A stretch of DNA of 64,000 nt. Origin: Bradyrhizobium monzae (GTDB lineage Bacteria > Pseudomonadota > Alphaproteobacteria > Rhizobiales > Xanthobacteraceae). A program made the translations under genes and the position numbers. The notes beneath the pieces were generated by a model, which was given only the letters and a program-made list of their open reading frames with translations, had not been told where the DNA came from and searched no databases. The DNA lies in the NCBI RefSeq assembly GCF_021458635.1, contig NZ_JAIRDQ010000002.1, forward strand, positions 248,001-312,000, given 5' to 3'. Below, piece by piece: positions 16,624 through 24,742 of the stretch. The stretch's first letter is position 1. Each line of letters begins with the position of its first letter.

Positions 16624-17424
16624 ATGAGGACCACATTTGAGCATGTTGCGCATACGGCCCTGCTCGCCTTCGCCGTCGTCAGCCTGGTCGGCCCGCCCGC
16701 GCACGCCGACGGAGAAGCAAAGCTGCTGGCGCCGAGCGGCGCCTTGCGCGTCGGCATCTATCCGGGCAGCCCGACCTCGATGGTCACGGATGCAGCCGGC
16801 AAACCGCACGGCCTCGCCTACGATCTCGGCGGCGAGCTGGCCAAACGACTCGGCGTCGCAGTCGACTATGTCCGGTTTCAGCGTGTCGCCGACATCGTCA
16901 CCGCGATCCACGACGGCCAGGTCGACTTCACCGTGACCAACGCCACCCCGGCCCGCGCCAATGAGGTCAGCTTCAGCCAGCCTGTGCTGGCGATCGAGCT
17001 CGGCTTTCTCGTTCCCGCGAACTCGCCGATCTCCGGGATCGAGGATATCGACAAACCCGGCGTGAAGATTGGCGTGACCAAAGGCTCGACCTCCGAGCGT
17101 ACGCTGCCGGCAAAATTCAAGAACGCGACCATCGTGCCCGCCGAGAGCGTCAAGGTTGCCATCGCCATGTTCGGCCGTGGCGAGATCGATCTCTACGCCA
17201 CCAACAAGCCGACACTGTTCGAAATGTCCGACCAGCTGCCGGGCGCGAAAATCCTCGACAGCAATTGGGGCGCCGAGCACATGGCCATCGCAATCCCCAG
17301 GGGACGCGAGGCCGCGCTTCCTCTGCTCAACAGCTTCGTCACAGAGGAGCAGTCGTCCGGTGCGCTGGACACGATCCAGCAGCAGGCGGGCCTGCGCGGC
17401 GCGACCAAGGCGACGCGGGAGTAG
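16624..17424 (+). CDS. Amino-acid-type ABC transporter substrate-binding protein (PBPb family)
   Basis: A 266-residue exported protein: signal peptide up to GPPAHA-DGEAK, then ALRVGIYPGSPTSMV ... GLAYDLGGELAKRLGVAVDYVRFQRVADIVTAIHDGQVDFTVTNATPAR, the usual pattern of family 3 binding proteins, and IGVTKGSTSERTL in the second lobe. It starts 10 bases after the tricarboxylate-type binding protein, so the two are in one operon although they belong to different transporter classes. No permease or ATPase accompanies them. It may bind an organic acid related to the PDC pathway; this is context-based only. Confidence 0.85.
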   Translation: MRTTFEHVAHTALLAFAVVSLVGPPAHADGEAKLLAPSGALRVGIYPGSPTSMVTDAAGKPHGLAYDLGGELAKRLGVAVDYVRFQRVADIVTAIHDGQVDFTVTNATPARANEVSFSQPVLAIELGFLVPANSPISGIEDIDKPGVKIGVTKGSTSERTLPAKFKNATIVPAESVKVAIAMFGRGEIDLYATNKPTLFEMSDQLPGAKILDSNWGAEHMAIAIPRGREAALPLLNSFVTEEQSSGALDTIQQQAGLRGATKATRE

Positions 17425-17504
17425 ATTCTCCTGCGCCGCGCTTCGCGTAGCGCAATTCGACGGATAGCGATGTAATCGACGCCGGGTTGGGCTATCAATT
17501 CATC

Positions 17505-18755
17505 ATGACCAGACGAACCGGCAGCGCCGATCTTCCTCTCCACACCGGACGGGTTCCGCCTTGGCTGGCGAACCGCATGGCCTCGCTGGGCGCAATCGTC
17601 ACGCAGGCGATCGTGCATCATTACGGCCGCGATGCGTTCATGCAGCGTCTGTCGCATCCCTTCTGGTTCCAGTCGTTCGGCGCCGTGATGGGGATGGACT
17701 GGCACTCCTCAGGGATAACGACCTCCGTGATCGGCGCGCTGAAGCGTGGGCTTGGCCCGCTTCAGGACGAGCTCGGCATCTATGTCTGCGGCGGCCGCGG
17801 CCAGCATTCGCGCAGGACACCGGACGAGTTGCTGCAGCTCGGCGACCGCGTCGGCTTCGACGGCGCGGGTCTCACGCGCGCCAGCCGGCTGGTGGCGAAG
17901 GTCGACAGCGCCGCCGTCCAGGACGGCTTTGATCTCTATCTGCACGGCTTCTTCGTCACCGCCGATGCGAAGTGGACGGTCGTGCAGCAGGGCATGAACG
18001 GCGACAAGCGCCAGGCTCGCCGGTATCACTGGCACTCGGAAGCGCTGAAGAGTTTTGTCGACGCGCCCCACAGCGCGATCGACGGTCCGCAGCAAGGCGA
18101 GATCGTCAATCTCACCGACCATCGCGCCGACGTTTCGCGCAATGCGCAGCTCGAACTGCTGACCGACCTCGGCCCCGATCGCATCCTCACCGAATTCGAG
18201 CGGCTCAGCGGGACTCCGCCCGAGCCCGCGCAGGCGATGCTGCCGCATCTGATCATGCCCGCGCATCACGATGTCCGACCGAAGGACGTGTTCGCTCGCC
18301 GCCTGCACGGTACGCTCGCGGCCGCCGCCGAGCGCGGCCCGGTCGACTTCCCCGAGCTCTTGCTGACCCCGGGCGTCGGTGCGCGCACCGTGCGGTCGCT
18401 CGCGATGGTTGCCGAAGTCGTACACGGCGCACCTTATCGCTTCAACGACCCGGCGCGCTTCTCGCTCGCCCATGGCGGCAAGGATCGGCATCCCTACCCT
18501 GTCCCGATCAAGGTCTATGACGAGACCATCCGCGTGCTGAAGGGCGCGATCCAGAACGCAAAGCTCGGGCGCGAAGAAGAGATGCAGGCGATCAGGCGCC
18601 TCGACGACCAGGCGCGGCGACTGGAACGAACCGCAAGCGGGCCGTCGGTCGAGACCTACATCGCGGGCGAACGTGCAGCCTCTCCTGACCTCGACGGCCG
18701 CTCCGTGTTCGGCTGGGAACGCGATGTCGTCGCATCGCGCAAATCGACGGGCTGA
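17505..18755 (+). CDS. DUF763 domain protein
   Basis: A 416-residue soluble protein that starts MTRRTGSADLPLHTGRVPPWLANRM, the characteristic N-terminus of DUF763, which supports ATG 17505 over the upstream TTG at 17487. Conserved-looking blocks are GGRGQHSRRTPDEL, FFVTADAKWTVVQQGMN, RYHWHS and LLTPGVGARTVRSLAMVAEVVHG, the last resembling a helix-hairpin-helix DNA-binding element. The family occurs in bacteria and archaea and its function is unknown. The last 100 bases overlap the 3' end of the P450 gene on the other strand. Confidence 0.88.
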   Translation: MTRRTGSADLPLHTGRVPPWLANRMASLGAIVTQAIVHHYGRDAFMQRLSHPFWFQSFGAVMGMDWHSSGITTSVIGALKRGLGPLQDELGIYVCGGRGQHSRRTPDELLQLGDRVGFDGAGLTRASRLVAKVDSAAVQDGFDLYLHGFFVTADAKWTVVQQGMNGDKRQARRYHWHSEALKSFVDAPHSAIDGPQQGEIVNLTDHRADVSRNAQLELLTDLGPDRILTEFERLSGTPPEPAQAMLPHLIMPAHHDVRPKDVFARRLHGTLAAAAERGPVDFPELLLTPGVGARTVRSLAMVAEVVHGAPYRFNDPARFSLAHGGKDRHPYPVPIKVYDETIRVLKGAIQNAKLGREEEMQAIRRLDDQARRLERTASGPSVETYIAGERAASPDLDGRSVFGWERDVVASRKSTG

Positions 18756-19963
18756 CGATCGGACGCGATCACCGGCAGTGTCGCAATCGCGCGGATACCC
18801 GGCCGCTTGCGCCAATGAATCTGCGACGGATCGACCGCGAGACCGAGCCGCGGCCAGCGGGTAAACAGCGCCTGGAGCGCGCACGCGCCTTCGATCCGCG
18901 CCAGTTGATGTCCGAGGCAGAAATGGATTCCCGTGCCGAAGGAGATGTGGCGGTTCGGCTTGCGTTCGAGATCGAGCCGCTCGGGCTCGTCATGCACCGC
19001 CGGGTCCATGTTCGCCGCCGCGAGCATGACCATGACGCGGTCGCCCTTCTTGAGGCGCACGCCATCGAGATCGACATCGCGCCGCAAGTAACGCGGCTTC
19101 GAGAACTGCACCGGAGAGACGAAGCGCAAAAACTCTTCCACCGCCAGCCCGGCACGGCTCCAGTCCTCTTCCAACCAGTCACGCAGTTCCGGATTCCTGA
19201 GCAGTTCGTAAACCGAGCCGCTTATGAGATGCGTGGTGGTCTCCGAGCCCGCCGCAAGCAGCAGGAACACCATCGAGACCATTTCGTCCGGCGTGATTTC
19301 ACCGCGCTCGCGCTCGACCTGGACCAGCTCGGCAATCAGGCCCTCGCCGCCCCGCTCGCGCGCGATCTGCAATTGCTGTTCGAGATAAGAGCGCATCTTG
19401 CGGAACGCGAGCAACAGACGAAAGAAGCTGACGACGTTCGTCAGCGAGGACATCGCATTGGCCCAGGCGATGAAGCGCGGCCGATCGGCCAAGGGCAGGC
19501 CAAGAAGCTCGGAGATCACCGAGAGCGGCAGGATGCGCGCATAGCTCTGGACGAGATCGGCCGGGCTGCCCTTCGCAAACAGCTCGTCGGCCAGACCATC
19601 CGCAATGGCATGGACGCGCGGCTCCATCGCGACGATGGCGCGGCGGCGAAAGGCTTCGTCCACGATGCTGCGCAGCCTGGTGTGATCCGGCTCGTCCATC
19701 GTCAGCATGTTGTTGGCGATGGTCCTGACCAGCCTCGGCATCCACCAGCGCAGACCGGCAACTTCGCCGTCTTCCTTGCGCAGCGTGAAGATCGTGCTGT
19801 CCTTCAGAACCTGCGCGGTCGCATCGTGGGTTGTGGTGATCCAGACGTCGCCGACAAGCGGAAAGCGCGTCGCGACGACAGGGCCGGACGCCCGCAAGGC
19901 CTCGATGGCCTTAGGCGGATCGCGAAAGAAGGCCTCGCTGGTGAAATCGAGCCGCGGTGCCAT
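18656..19963 (-). CDS. Cytochrome P450
   Basis: A 435-residue P450. Diagnostic parts are the I-helix LLLAAGSETTTHL near residue 245, the K-helix ExxR (EEFLRF) and the haem loop FGTGIHFCLGHQLAR with the Cys ligand near residue 358. It is a soluble class I bacterial enzyme that needs a ferredoxin and reductase; none is adjacent, though a ferredoxin-NADP reductase is encoded 0.5 kb away. The substrate cannot be inferred. The tail (about 30 residues after the core, rich in Arg and Ser) extends 100 bases into the convergent DUF763 gene. Confidence 0.92.
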   Translation of the reverse strand: MAPRLDFTSEAFFRDPPKAIEALRASGPVVATRFPLVGDVWITTTHDATAQVLKDSTIFTLRKEDGEVAGLRWWMPRLVRTIANNMLTMDEPDHTRLRSIVDEAFRRRAIVAMEPRVHAIADGLADELFAKGSPADLVQSYARILPLSVISELLGLPLADRPRFIAWANAMSSLTNVVSFFRLLLAFRKMRSYLEQQLQIARERGGEGLIAELVQVERERGEITPDEMVSMVFLLLAAGSETTTHLISGSVYELLRNPELRDWLEEDWSRAGLAVEEFLRFVSPVQFSKPRYLRRDVDLDGVRLKKGDRVMVMLAAANMDPAVHDEPERLDLERKPNRHISFGTGIHFCLGHQLARIEGACALQALFTRWPRLGLAVDPSQIHWRKRPGIRAIATLPVIASDRQPVDLRDATTSRSQPNTERPSRSGEAARSPAM

Positions 19964-20052
19964 CGGATCACCGAACTGGTTGGTGGCGCCTCAACCAGAT
20001 GGTGTGCGGCGCCGTGGGCGCAAGGGCTGGAACCAGGCTTCACGCAACGGGG

Positions 20053-20379
20053 CTAACCACGCCCCGGCGAGCGCGGACCGGCCTTGCGCTGCTGCTGGTT
20101 GGTATAGGCATCCCAATGGCTCCAGCTGCCATTGCTCAGGCTTTGCACATCGGTGCCGAGCGGACGGCGCGTGCGCTTGTCGTGGTCGGCGATCGCACGC
20201 TCGGACTGCAAGATCTTGCGCTTGAGGTCCGCAATCGTCTTCTGGGTCTGGCCCTCGCGCTTCGAGGACGCGATCTCGCCCATCGTGAAGCGCGCGGTCT
20301 CGAGCGCCTTCAACTCGGCGCGGTTCTTCTTCAACTGAACCCGGTGCCAGGCGATGTTGCTGTCGCTGTCCGCAACCAT
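20053..20379 (-). CDS. Hypothetical protein, 108 residues, coiled-coil-like
   Basis: A small hydrophilic protein starting MVADSDSNIAWHRVQLKKNRAELKALETARFTMGEI at 20379, with GGAG 9 bases upstream. The centre (about residues 10-70) is rich in Lys, Arg, Glu and Leu with heptad-like spacing, so a helical or coiled-coil region is likely; the tail is Gly/Ser/Arg-rich. No signal peptide and no recognised domain. It stands alone between the P450 and the ferredoxin reductase. Function unknown. Confidence 0.62.
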   Translation of the reverse strand: MVADSDSNIAWHRVQLKKNRAELKALETARFTMGEIASSKREGQTQKTIADLKRKILQSERAIADHDKRTRRPLGTDVQSLSNGSWSHWDAYTNQQQRKAGPRSPGRG

Positions 20380-20485
20380 GTGGGAACTCCGCTGATTCGT
20401 TCCCACAGTGTATCAAGCGCCGAATCGGCAGGGCAACGCCCGGCCGAAGGCGAAAATACGGTGTTATTGTGCGGGTATTCCCGGC

Positions 20486-21259
20486 TTAGCGCTCGGCAAA
20501 CGCCTTTTCGACTACGAACTGGGCCGGTTCGCCGTGGTTGCCTTCGACAAAACCGCGCTCGCCCAGGAGCACGCGGGTATCAGCTACCAGCGCCGGGCTG
20601 CCGCAGATCATGACACGGTCATGGGCCGCCTCGATCGCCGGCAGACCGATATCCGCGAACAGCTTGCCCGAGGTGATGAGGTCGGTGATGCGGCCGCGGT
20701 TGCGGAAGGGATCGCGGGTCACGGTCGGGTAGTAGATCAGCTGGTTCTGGATGTACTCGCCGAGCATCTCGTCCTTCGGCAGGTGCTCGGTGATCATCTC
20801 GCCATAGGCGAGTTCCTTCACATGCCGGCAGCCGTGCAGCAGCACGACCTTCTCGAACCGCTCGTAGGTCTCGGGGTCCTTGATCACGCTCAGGAACGGC
20901 GCCAGCCCCGTGCCGGTGCCGATGAGGTAGAGGTTGCGGCCGTCTTCCAGATTGTCGATGACGAGTGTGCCGGTAGCCTTGCGGCTGACGATGATCTCGT
21001 CGCCTTGCTTCAGATGCTGGAGCCGCGAGGTCAGCGGGCCGTCCGGCACCTTGATCGAGAAGAATTCGAGGGTGTCCTCGTAATTGGCGCTCGCGACGCT
21101 GTAGGCCCGCAGCAGCGGCTTCTCGCCGACCTTGAGCCCGATCATGGTGAACTCGCCGTTGCGAAAACGGAAGGTCGGGCTGCGGGTGGTCTTGAAGGAG
21201 AACAGCGTGTCGGTCCAGTGGTGGACGCTCAAAACGCTTTCCTGATTGAAATTGCTCAT
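20486..21259 (-). CDS. fpr: Ferredoxin-NADP+ reductase (bacterial Fpr type)
   Basis: A 257-residue flavoprotein of the bacterial FPR type: FAD-binding LLRAYSVASANYEDTLEFFSIKV (RxYS), VSRKATGTLVIDNL, NADP-binding LYLIGTGTGLAPFLSVI and the C-terminal end FVVEKAFAER typical of this group. It moves electrons between NADPH and ferredoxin or flavodoxin. It is divergent from the enamidase gene and shares with it a promoter that holds the nicotinate-locus palindrome. So it probably supplies ferredoxin-borne electrons to 6-hydroxynicotinate reductase, not just a housekeeping service; that link is inference. No ferredoxin gene is seen nearby. Confidence 0.92.
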   Translation of the reverse strand: MSNFNQESVLSVHHWTDTLFSFKTTRSPTFRFRNGEFTMIGLKVGEKPLLRAYSVASANYEDTLEFFSIKVPDGPLTSRLQHLKQGDEIIVSRKATGTLVIDNLEDGRNLYLIGTGTGLAPFLSVIKDPETYERFEKVVLLHGCRHVKELAYGEMITEHLPKDEMLGEYIQNQLIYYPTVTRDPFRNRGRITDLITSGKLFADIGLPAIEAAHDRVMICGSPALVADTRVLLGERGFVEGNHGEPAQFVVEKAFAER

Positions 21260-21310
21260 CTCACCTATCCGTGTCGCGTCTATGCGGTCTCGAGGCGGGC
21301 AGCTATGCGT

Positions 21311-21340
21311 CGTTTGTACACGATCATTCGTATACTAATG
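21311..21340. promoter_or_regulatory. Palindromic operator in the fpr/ena divergent promoter
   Basis: CATTCGTATACTAATG at 21325-21340 is a 16-bp palindrome centred on GTATAC with one mismatched pair. A near copy, CATTCGTATACGAACG, is found at 31035-31050 in the promoter of the reductase operon. CGTTTGTACACG at 21311-21322 also matches one arm of the inverted repeat at 31187-31202. The likely binder is the MarR regulator encoded at 22769-23224. Confidence 0.65.
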
Positions 21341-21415
21341 AATAATCCTGCTTGATCCCGCGGTCAAGGCTGCCCAAGATCGAAAGCGTTGCAGTTAGGA
21401 ATAAGGACCCCTTCC

Positions 21416-22612
21416 ATGGCGCATGACGCACCCCAGGCCGCCGGACCCTCGAAGCTCGTGATCCGCAATATTGGCCTGATCCTGTCCGGCGCGATGGAAA
21501 AGCCGATCCTGGACGGAGACACCATCGTCGCCGAGAACGGCAAGATCACCGCGATCGGCCGCTTCAAGGACGTCAACACGGAAGATGCCACCACGATCGT
21601 CGAAGCCAACGGCACCACGGTGGCGCCGGGCCTGATCGACAGCCACGTCCACCCTGTGGCCGGCGACTGGACGCCGCGGCAGAACCAGATCGGCTGGATC
21701 GACAGCAACCTCCATGGCGGCGTCACCACGATGATTTCCGCCGGCGAGGTTCACATGCCCGGCCGCCCGCGCGATGTCGTCGGGCTGAAAGCGATGGCCA
21801 TCTTCGCCCAGCGCGCCTTCTGGAATTTGCGTCCCGGCGGCGTGAAGGTTCACGCCGGTGCGCCCGTGATCGAATGCGAGATGGTCGAGGAGGATTTCAA
21901 GGAGCTGGCCGCGGCCGGCGTCAAGCTGCTCGGCGAAGTCGGTCTTGGCGGCGTCAAGGACGGCCCGACAGCCCGCAAGATGGTCGGCTGGGCCCGCAAA
22001 TACGGCATCCAGAGCACCATCCACACCGGCGGCCCCTCGATCCCCGGCTCCGGCCTGATCGACAAGGACGTGGTGCTGGAGGCCGACACCGATGTGGTCG
22101 GCCATATCAACGGCGGCCACACCGCGCTCCCGGACGATCAGATCCGTTGCATCTGCGAGGGCTGCAAGCGCGGCCTCGAGCTCGTGCACAACGGCAATGA
22201 GCGCTCGGCCCTGTTCACGCTGCGCATCGCGCGCGAGATGGGCGACCTGCATCGCGTCATCCTCGGCACCGACGCTCCCGCCGGCTCCGGCGTGCAGCCG
22301 CTCGGCATTCTGCGCATGGTCTCGATGCTATCCTCGCTCGGCGATCTGCCGGCCGAGATCGCGTTCTGCCTGGCCACCGGCAACACCGCGCGGATGCGTC
22401 AGCTCGACTGCGGCCTGATCGAGCTCGGCCGCTCCGCCGATTTCGTCATCATGGACAAGGCGCAGCATTCGCCCGGCAAGACCATCCTGGAGAGCGTCCA
22501 GCTCGGCGACCTCCCCGGCATCGGCATGACCATCATCGACGGCATCGTGCGCACCCAGCGCAGCCGCAACACGCCGCCGGCCGGCCGGGTGCCGGAAGTA
22601 GTGGCGAAGTAG
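21416..22612 (+). CDS. ena: Enamidase (6-oxo-1,4,5,6-tetrahydronicotinate amidohydrolase)
   Basis: A 398-residue amidohydrolase that resembles enamidase of Eubacterium barkeri along its whole length. Both have an N-terminal I-R/K-N-I-G-x-I-x-S-G stretch, TVAPGLIDSHVHPVAGDWTPRQ (metal-binding HxH), LHGGVTTMISAGEVHMPGRP, GVKVHAGAPVIE, HTGGPSIPGSG, HINGGHTALP, GTDAPAGSGVQPLGILR (catalytic Asp) and the ending RTQRSRNTPPA. Enamidase hydrolyses 6-oxo-1,4,5,6-tetrahydronicotinate to 2-formylglutarate and ammonia. AAGGA precedes the start at 21416. It converges with the MarR gene and shares its promoter region with fpr. Confidence 0.92.
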   Translation: MAHDAPQAAGPSKLVIRNIGLILSGAMEKPILDGDTIVAENGKITAIGRFKDVNTEDATTIVEANGTTVAPGLIDSHVHPVAGDWTPRQNQIGWIDSNLHGGVTTMISAGEVHMPGRPRDVVGLKAMAIFAQRAFWNLRPGGVKVHAGAPVIECEMVEEDFKELAAAGVKLLGEVGLGGVKDGPTARKMVGWARKYGIQSTIHTGGPSIPGSGLIDKDVVLEADTDVVGHINGGHTALPDDQIRCICEGCKRGLELVHNGNERSALFTLRIAREMGDLHRVILGTDAPAGSGVQPLGILRMVSMLSSLGDLPAEIAFCLATGNTARMRQLDCGLIELGRSADFVIMDKAQHSPGKTILESVQLGDLPGIGMTIIDGIVRTQRSRNTPPAGRVPEVVAK

Positions 22613-22633
22613 TCGCCGGCGCAAGAGCCAAAC

Positions 22634-22755
22634 CCGTCATCCTGAGGTGCTCGTCTTGCGAAGCAAGGCGAGCCTCGAAGGATGCACGGCCGAGATGCAG
22701 CCGGGCCGTCGCCCTTCGAGGGCCGCTGAAGAGGCGGCCACCTCAGGGTGACGGT
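22634..22755. repeat. Palindromic intergenic repeat
   Basis: The ena-marR gap is filled by an element made of CGTCATCCTGAGGTGCTCG ... GAGCCTCGAAGGATG on the left and CCCTTCGAGGGCCGC ... GCGGCCACCTCAGGGTGACGG on the right, so that the outer ends pair and inner hairpins form. A related element lies at 26664-26763. Such CCTGAGG/CCTTCGAG elements are common between genes in Bradyrhizobiaceae. Here it may also end transcription between two convergent genes. Confidence 0.75.
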
Positions 22756-22768
22756 GATGGATTGTAGT

Positions 22769-23224
22769 TCACCGCAGCTTGTTCAACAACGCCATCAGCA
22801 GCTCGCGCTCTTTCGCGTCGAGCGGCGCCAGCGTCTCGCGGGTGATCGCAATCGCATTCGGCGCGAGCTTTTCCGCAAGCTGCTGACCGGCACGCGTCAG
22901 GCTCACCAAGAGGCGCCGTCCGTCCTCGGGATCCTGGCTGGTCTCGGTCAAGCCACGTGCCGTCAGGCGGTCGATCACGCCCTTGATGGTCGCGACATCC
23001 ATTGCCGTGAGACGTCCGAGCTGGTTCTGCGAGCAGGGCCCGGTCTCGGCGAGCTTCGAGACCGCCGCCCACTGCGTCGGCGTCAGATTGGTGCCGATAT
23101 CGCGCGAGAAGATCGAGCTGTGGCGCTGCCAGACCTGACGCAGGATGAAGCCGACCTGCTCGTCGAGCACGTAAGGCGGCTTGCCCTGCTTCACGCTCTT
23201 CTTCGCCGTGACACTTCTCGCCAT
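22769..23224 (-). CDS. MarR-family regulator, probable nicotinate-locus repressor
   Basis: A 151-residue MarR protein from ATG at 23224 (MARSVTAKKSVKQGKPPYVLDEQVGFILRQVWQRHSSIFSRD). The winged helix is TPTQWAAVSKLAETGPCSQNQLGRLTAMDVATIKGVIDRLTARGLTETSQDPEDGRRLLVSLTRAG. It is the last gene of a minus-strand series that begins with 6-hydroxynicotinate reductase, 25 bases after livF. In Pseudomonas putida the MarR protein NicR controls nicotinate genes in answer to 6-hydroxynicotinate; the same type of role is likely here through the 16-bp palindromes. The ligand is inference. Confidence 0.88.
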   Translation of the reverse strand: MARSVTAKKSVKQGKPPYVLDEQVGFILRQVWQRHSSIFSRDIGTNLTPTQWAAVSKLAETGPCSQNQLGRLTAMDVATIKGVIDRLTARGLTETSQDPEDGRRLLVSLTRAGQQLAEKLAPNAIAITRETLAPLDAKERELLMALLNKLR

Positions 23225-23249
23225 CCGCTCGCTGCCCTTCTCTTTGCTC

Positions 23250-23954
23250 TCACAACGACAGATGCGCGTCGCGGATATCCGGACGCGCGTCGAGCTCGGC
23301 CATGGTCCCGCCGAAGCAGATGCGGCCACGCTCGATGATGTAGGCGCGATCGGAAATCAGCCGCGCAAAGTGCAAATTCTGCTCGGAGACGACGATACTG
23401 ACGCCCTCCTTCTTCATGGTCAGGATGGCATCGACCATCTGCTCCACGATTTTGGGCGACAGGCCTTCCGAGGGCTCGTCCAGCAGCACCAGTGACGGGT
23501 TGCCCATCAGCGTGCGCGCGATCGTCAGCATCTGCTGCTCGCCGCCGCTCATGCGGCCGCCCGGACGCCCCTTCATCTCGCCGAGATTCGGAAACAGCGA
23601 GAACAACTTTTCGCGGGTCCAGTATGGCGCGTTCGGACGCTTCGGCTGGCGGCCGACTTCGAGATTCTCTTCCACCGTCAGATCGGTGAAGATGCGCCGC
23701 TCTTCCGGCACATAGCCGAGGCCCTCGCGTACGATCTCATGCGTCGGGCGTGCGGAGACGTCCTTGCCCTCGAACATGATGCGGCCGGTCCGTTGCGCGA
23801 CGAGGCCGACGATCGAGCGAAATGTCGTCGACTTGCCGGCGCCGTTGCGCCCGAGCAGCGCCACCACCTCGCCCTCGCCGACCTCGAAGCCGATGTCGAA
23901 CAGGATATGCGCCGGGCCGTAATGGCTGTTGAGGTCCTGCACCGTGAGCTTCAT
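23250..23954 (-). CDS. livF: Branched-chain-type ABC transporter ATP-binding protein
   Basis: A 234-residue ATPase of the LivF type: Walker A GRNGAGKST, the Q-loop in VPEERRIFTDLTVEENL (the E-E-R-R-I-F stretch is typical of LivF), signature MSGGEQQMLTIARTL, Walker B LVLLDEPSEGLSP and the switch His-like position VSEQNLHFA. It starts inside the end of livG (ATGA overlap). With LivG it powers the fused permease upstream. The substrate is probably nicotinate or a pathway intermediate, judged by the operon only. Confidence 0.93.
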   Translation of the reverse strand: MKLTVQDLNSHYGPAHILFDIGFEVGEGEVVALLGRNGAGKSTTFRSIVGLVAQRTGRIMFEGKDVSARPTHEIVREGLGYVPEERRIFTDLTVEENLEVGRQPKRPNAPYWTREKLFSLFPNLGEMKGRPGGRMSGGEQQMLTIARTLMGNPSLVLLDEPSEGLSPKIVEQMVDAILTMKKEGVSIVVSEQNLHFARLISDRAYIIERGRICFGGTMAELDARPDIRDAHLSL

Positions 23955-24742
23955 GCCGAGGTTCCCTCGCGATGCCCGGCCTCGTAAAGCAGGCCTTCAC
24001 CGAGATAGATCGCCTGCACCTGCGGATTGCCGCGGACCTCGGCCGGCGAGCCCTCGGCGATCAGCGCTCCCCGATTCAACACGATGATGCGGTCGGCATG
24101 CTCGAACACGACGTCCATATCGTGCTCGGTGAAAAGCACGCCAATCGACTTCTCTCGTGCGATTTGCGCGGTGAGCCGCATCAGCTCAACGCGCTCGCGC
24201 GGCGCCATGCCGGCGGTCGGCTCGTCCATCAGCAGAAGCTTCGGATCATTGGCGAGCGCGACGGCAAGCTCGAGCCGCTTGAGGTCACCATAGGCAAGCT
24301 CGCCGCAGGGGCGATCGGCGTAGCCGCCCATGCCGACGAGCTCGAGCAGCCGGCCTGCCTCGCCGCGGTCGACATTCGGCGCCGAGCCCCAGAGATTGAA
24401 CAATTGCTTGCCGTGCGAGATCAGCGCGACCTGGACGTTCTCGCGCACGGTCATGGTGGCGAAGGTCGCGGTGATCTGGAAGGTGCGTCCGACGCCGAGC
24501 CGCCATATCTCGCGCGGCTTCTTGCCGGTGGTCTCCTCGCCAAGCAGGCGAACATGGCCGGTATCAGGCTTGTTCTGGCCGTTAAGCATGTCAAAGCAGG
24601 TGCTCTTGCCGGCGCCATTCGGACCGATCAGCGCCAAAATCTCGCCGGCGCGCAGCGAGAACGAGACGCCGCGCACGGCGTGGATGCCACCGTAGGATTT
24701 GGTCAGGCCTTCGACCGCGAGAAGTGGGGGTGCGACGCTCAT
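23951..24742 (-). CDS. livG: Branched-chain-type ABC transporter ATP-binding protein
   Basis: A 263-residue ATPase of the LivG type: Walker A GPNGAGKST, FQITATFATMTVRENVQVAL, signature region LAYGDLKRLELAVALAND (a Y-G-D-L-K variant of the usual S-G-G-Q), Walker B LLLMDEPTAGMAP and switch His in LFTEHDMDVVFEHADRIIVLNRG. It overlaps both neighbours by ATGA. It pairs with LivF on the cytoplasmic face of the LivHM permease. The Y-G-x-x-R/K-x-L-E signature is usual for LivG proteins, so it is not a defect. Confidence 0.93.
   Translation of the reverse strand: MSVAPPLLAVEGLTKSYGGIHAVRGVSFSLRAGEILALIGPNGAGKSTCFDMLNGQNKPDTGHVRLLGEETTGKKPREIWRLGVGRTFQITATFATMTVRENVQVALISHGKQLFNLWGSAPNVDRGEAGRLLELVGMGGYADRPCGELAYGDLKRLELAVALANDPKLLLMDEPTAGMAPRERVELMRLTAQIAREKSIGVLFTEHDMDVVFEHADRIIVLNRGALIAEGSPAEVRGNPQVQAIYLGEGLLYEAGHREGTSA

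Noticed and set aside
20486..21259. Ferredoxin reductase as redox partner of the neighbouring P450
   Set aside because: Possible, but it shares its promoter and palindrome with the enamidase gene and not with the P450, so the nicotinate link is stronger.
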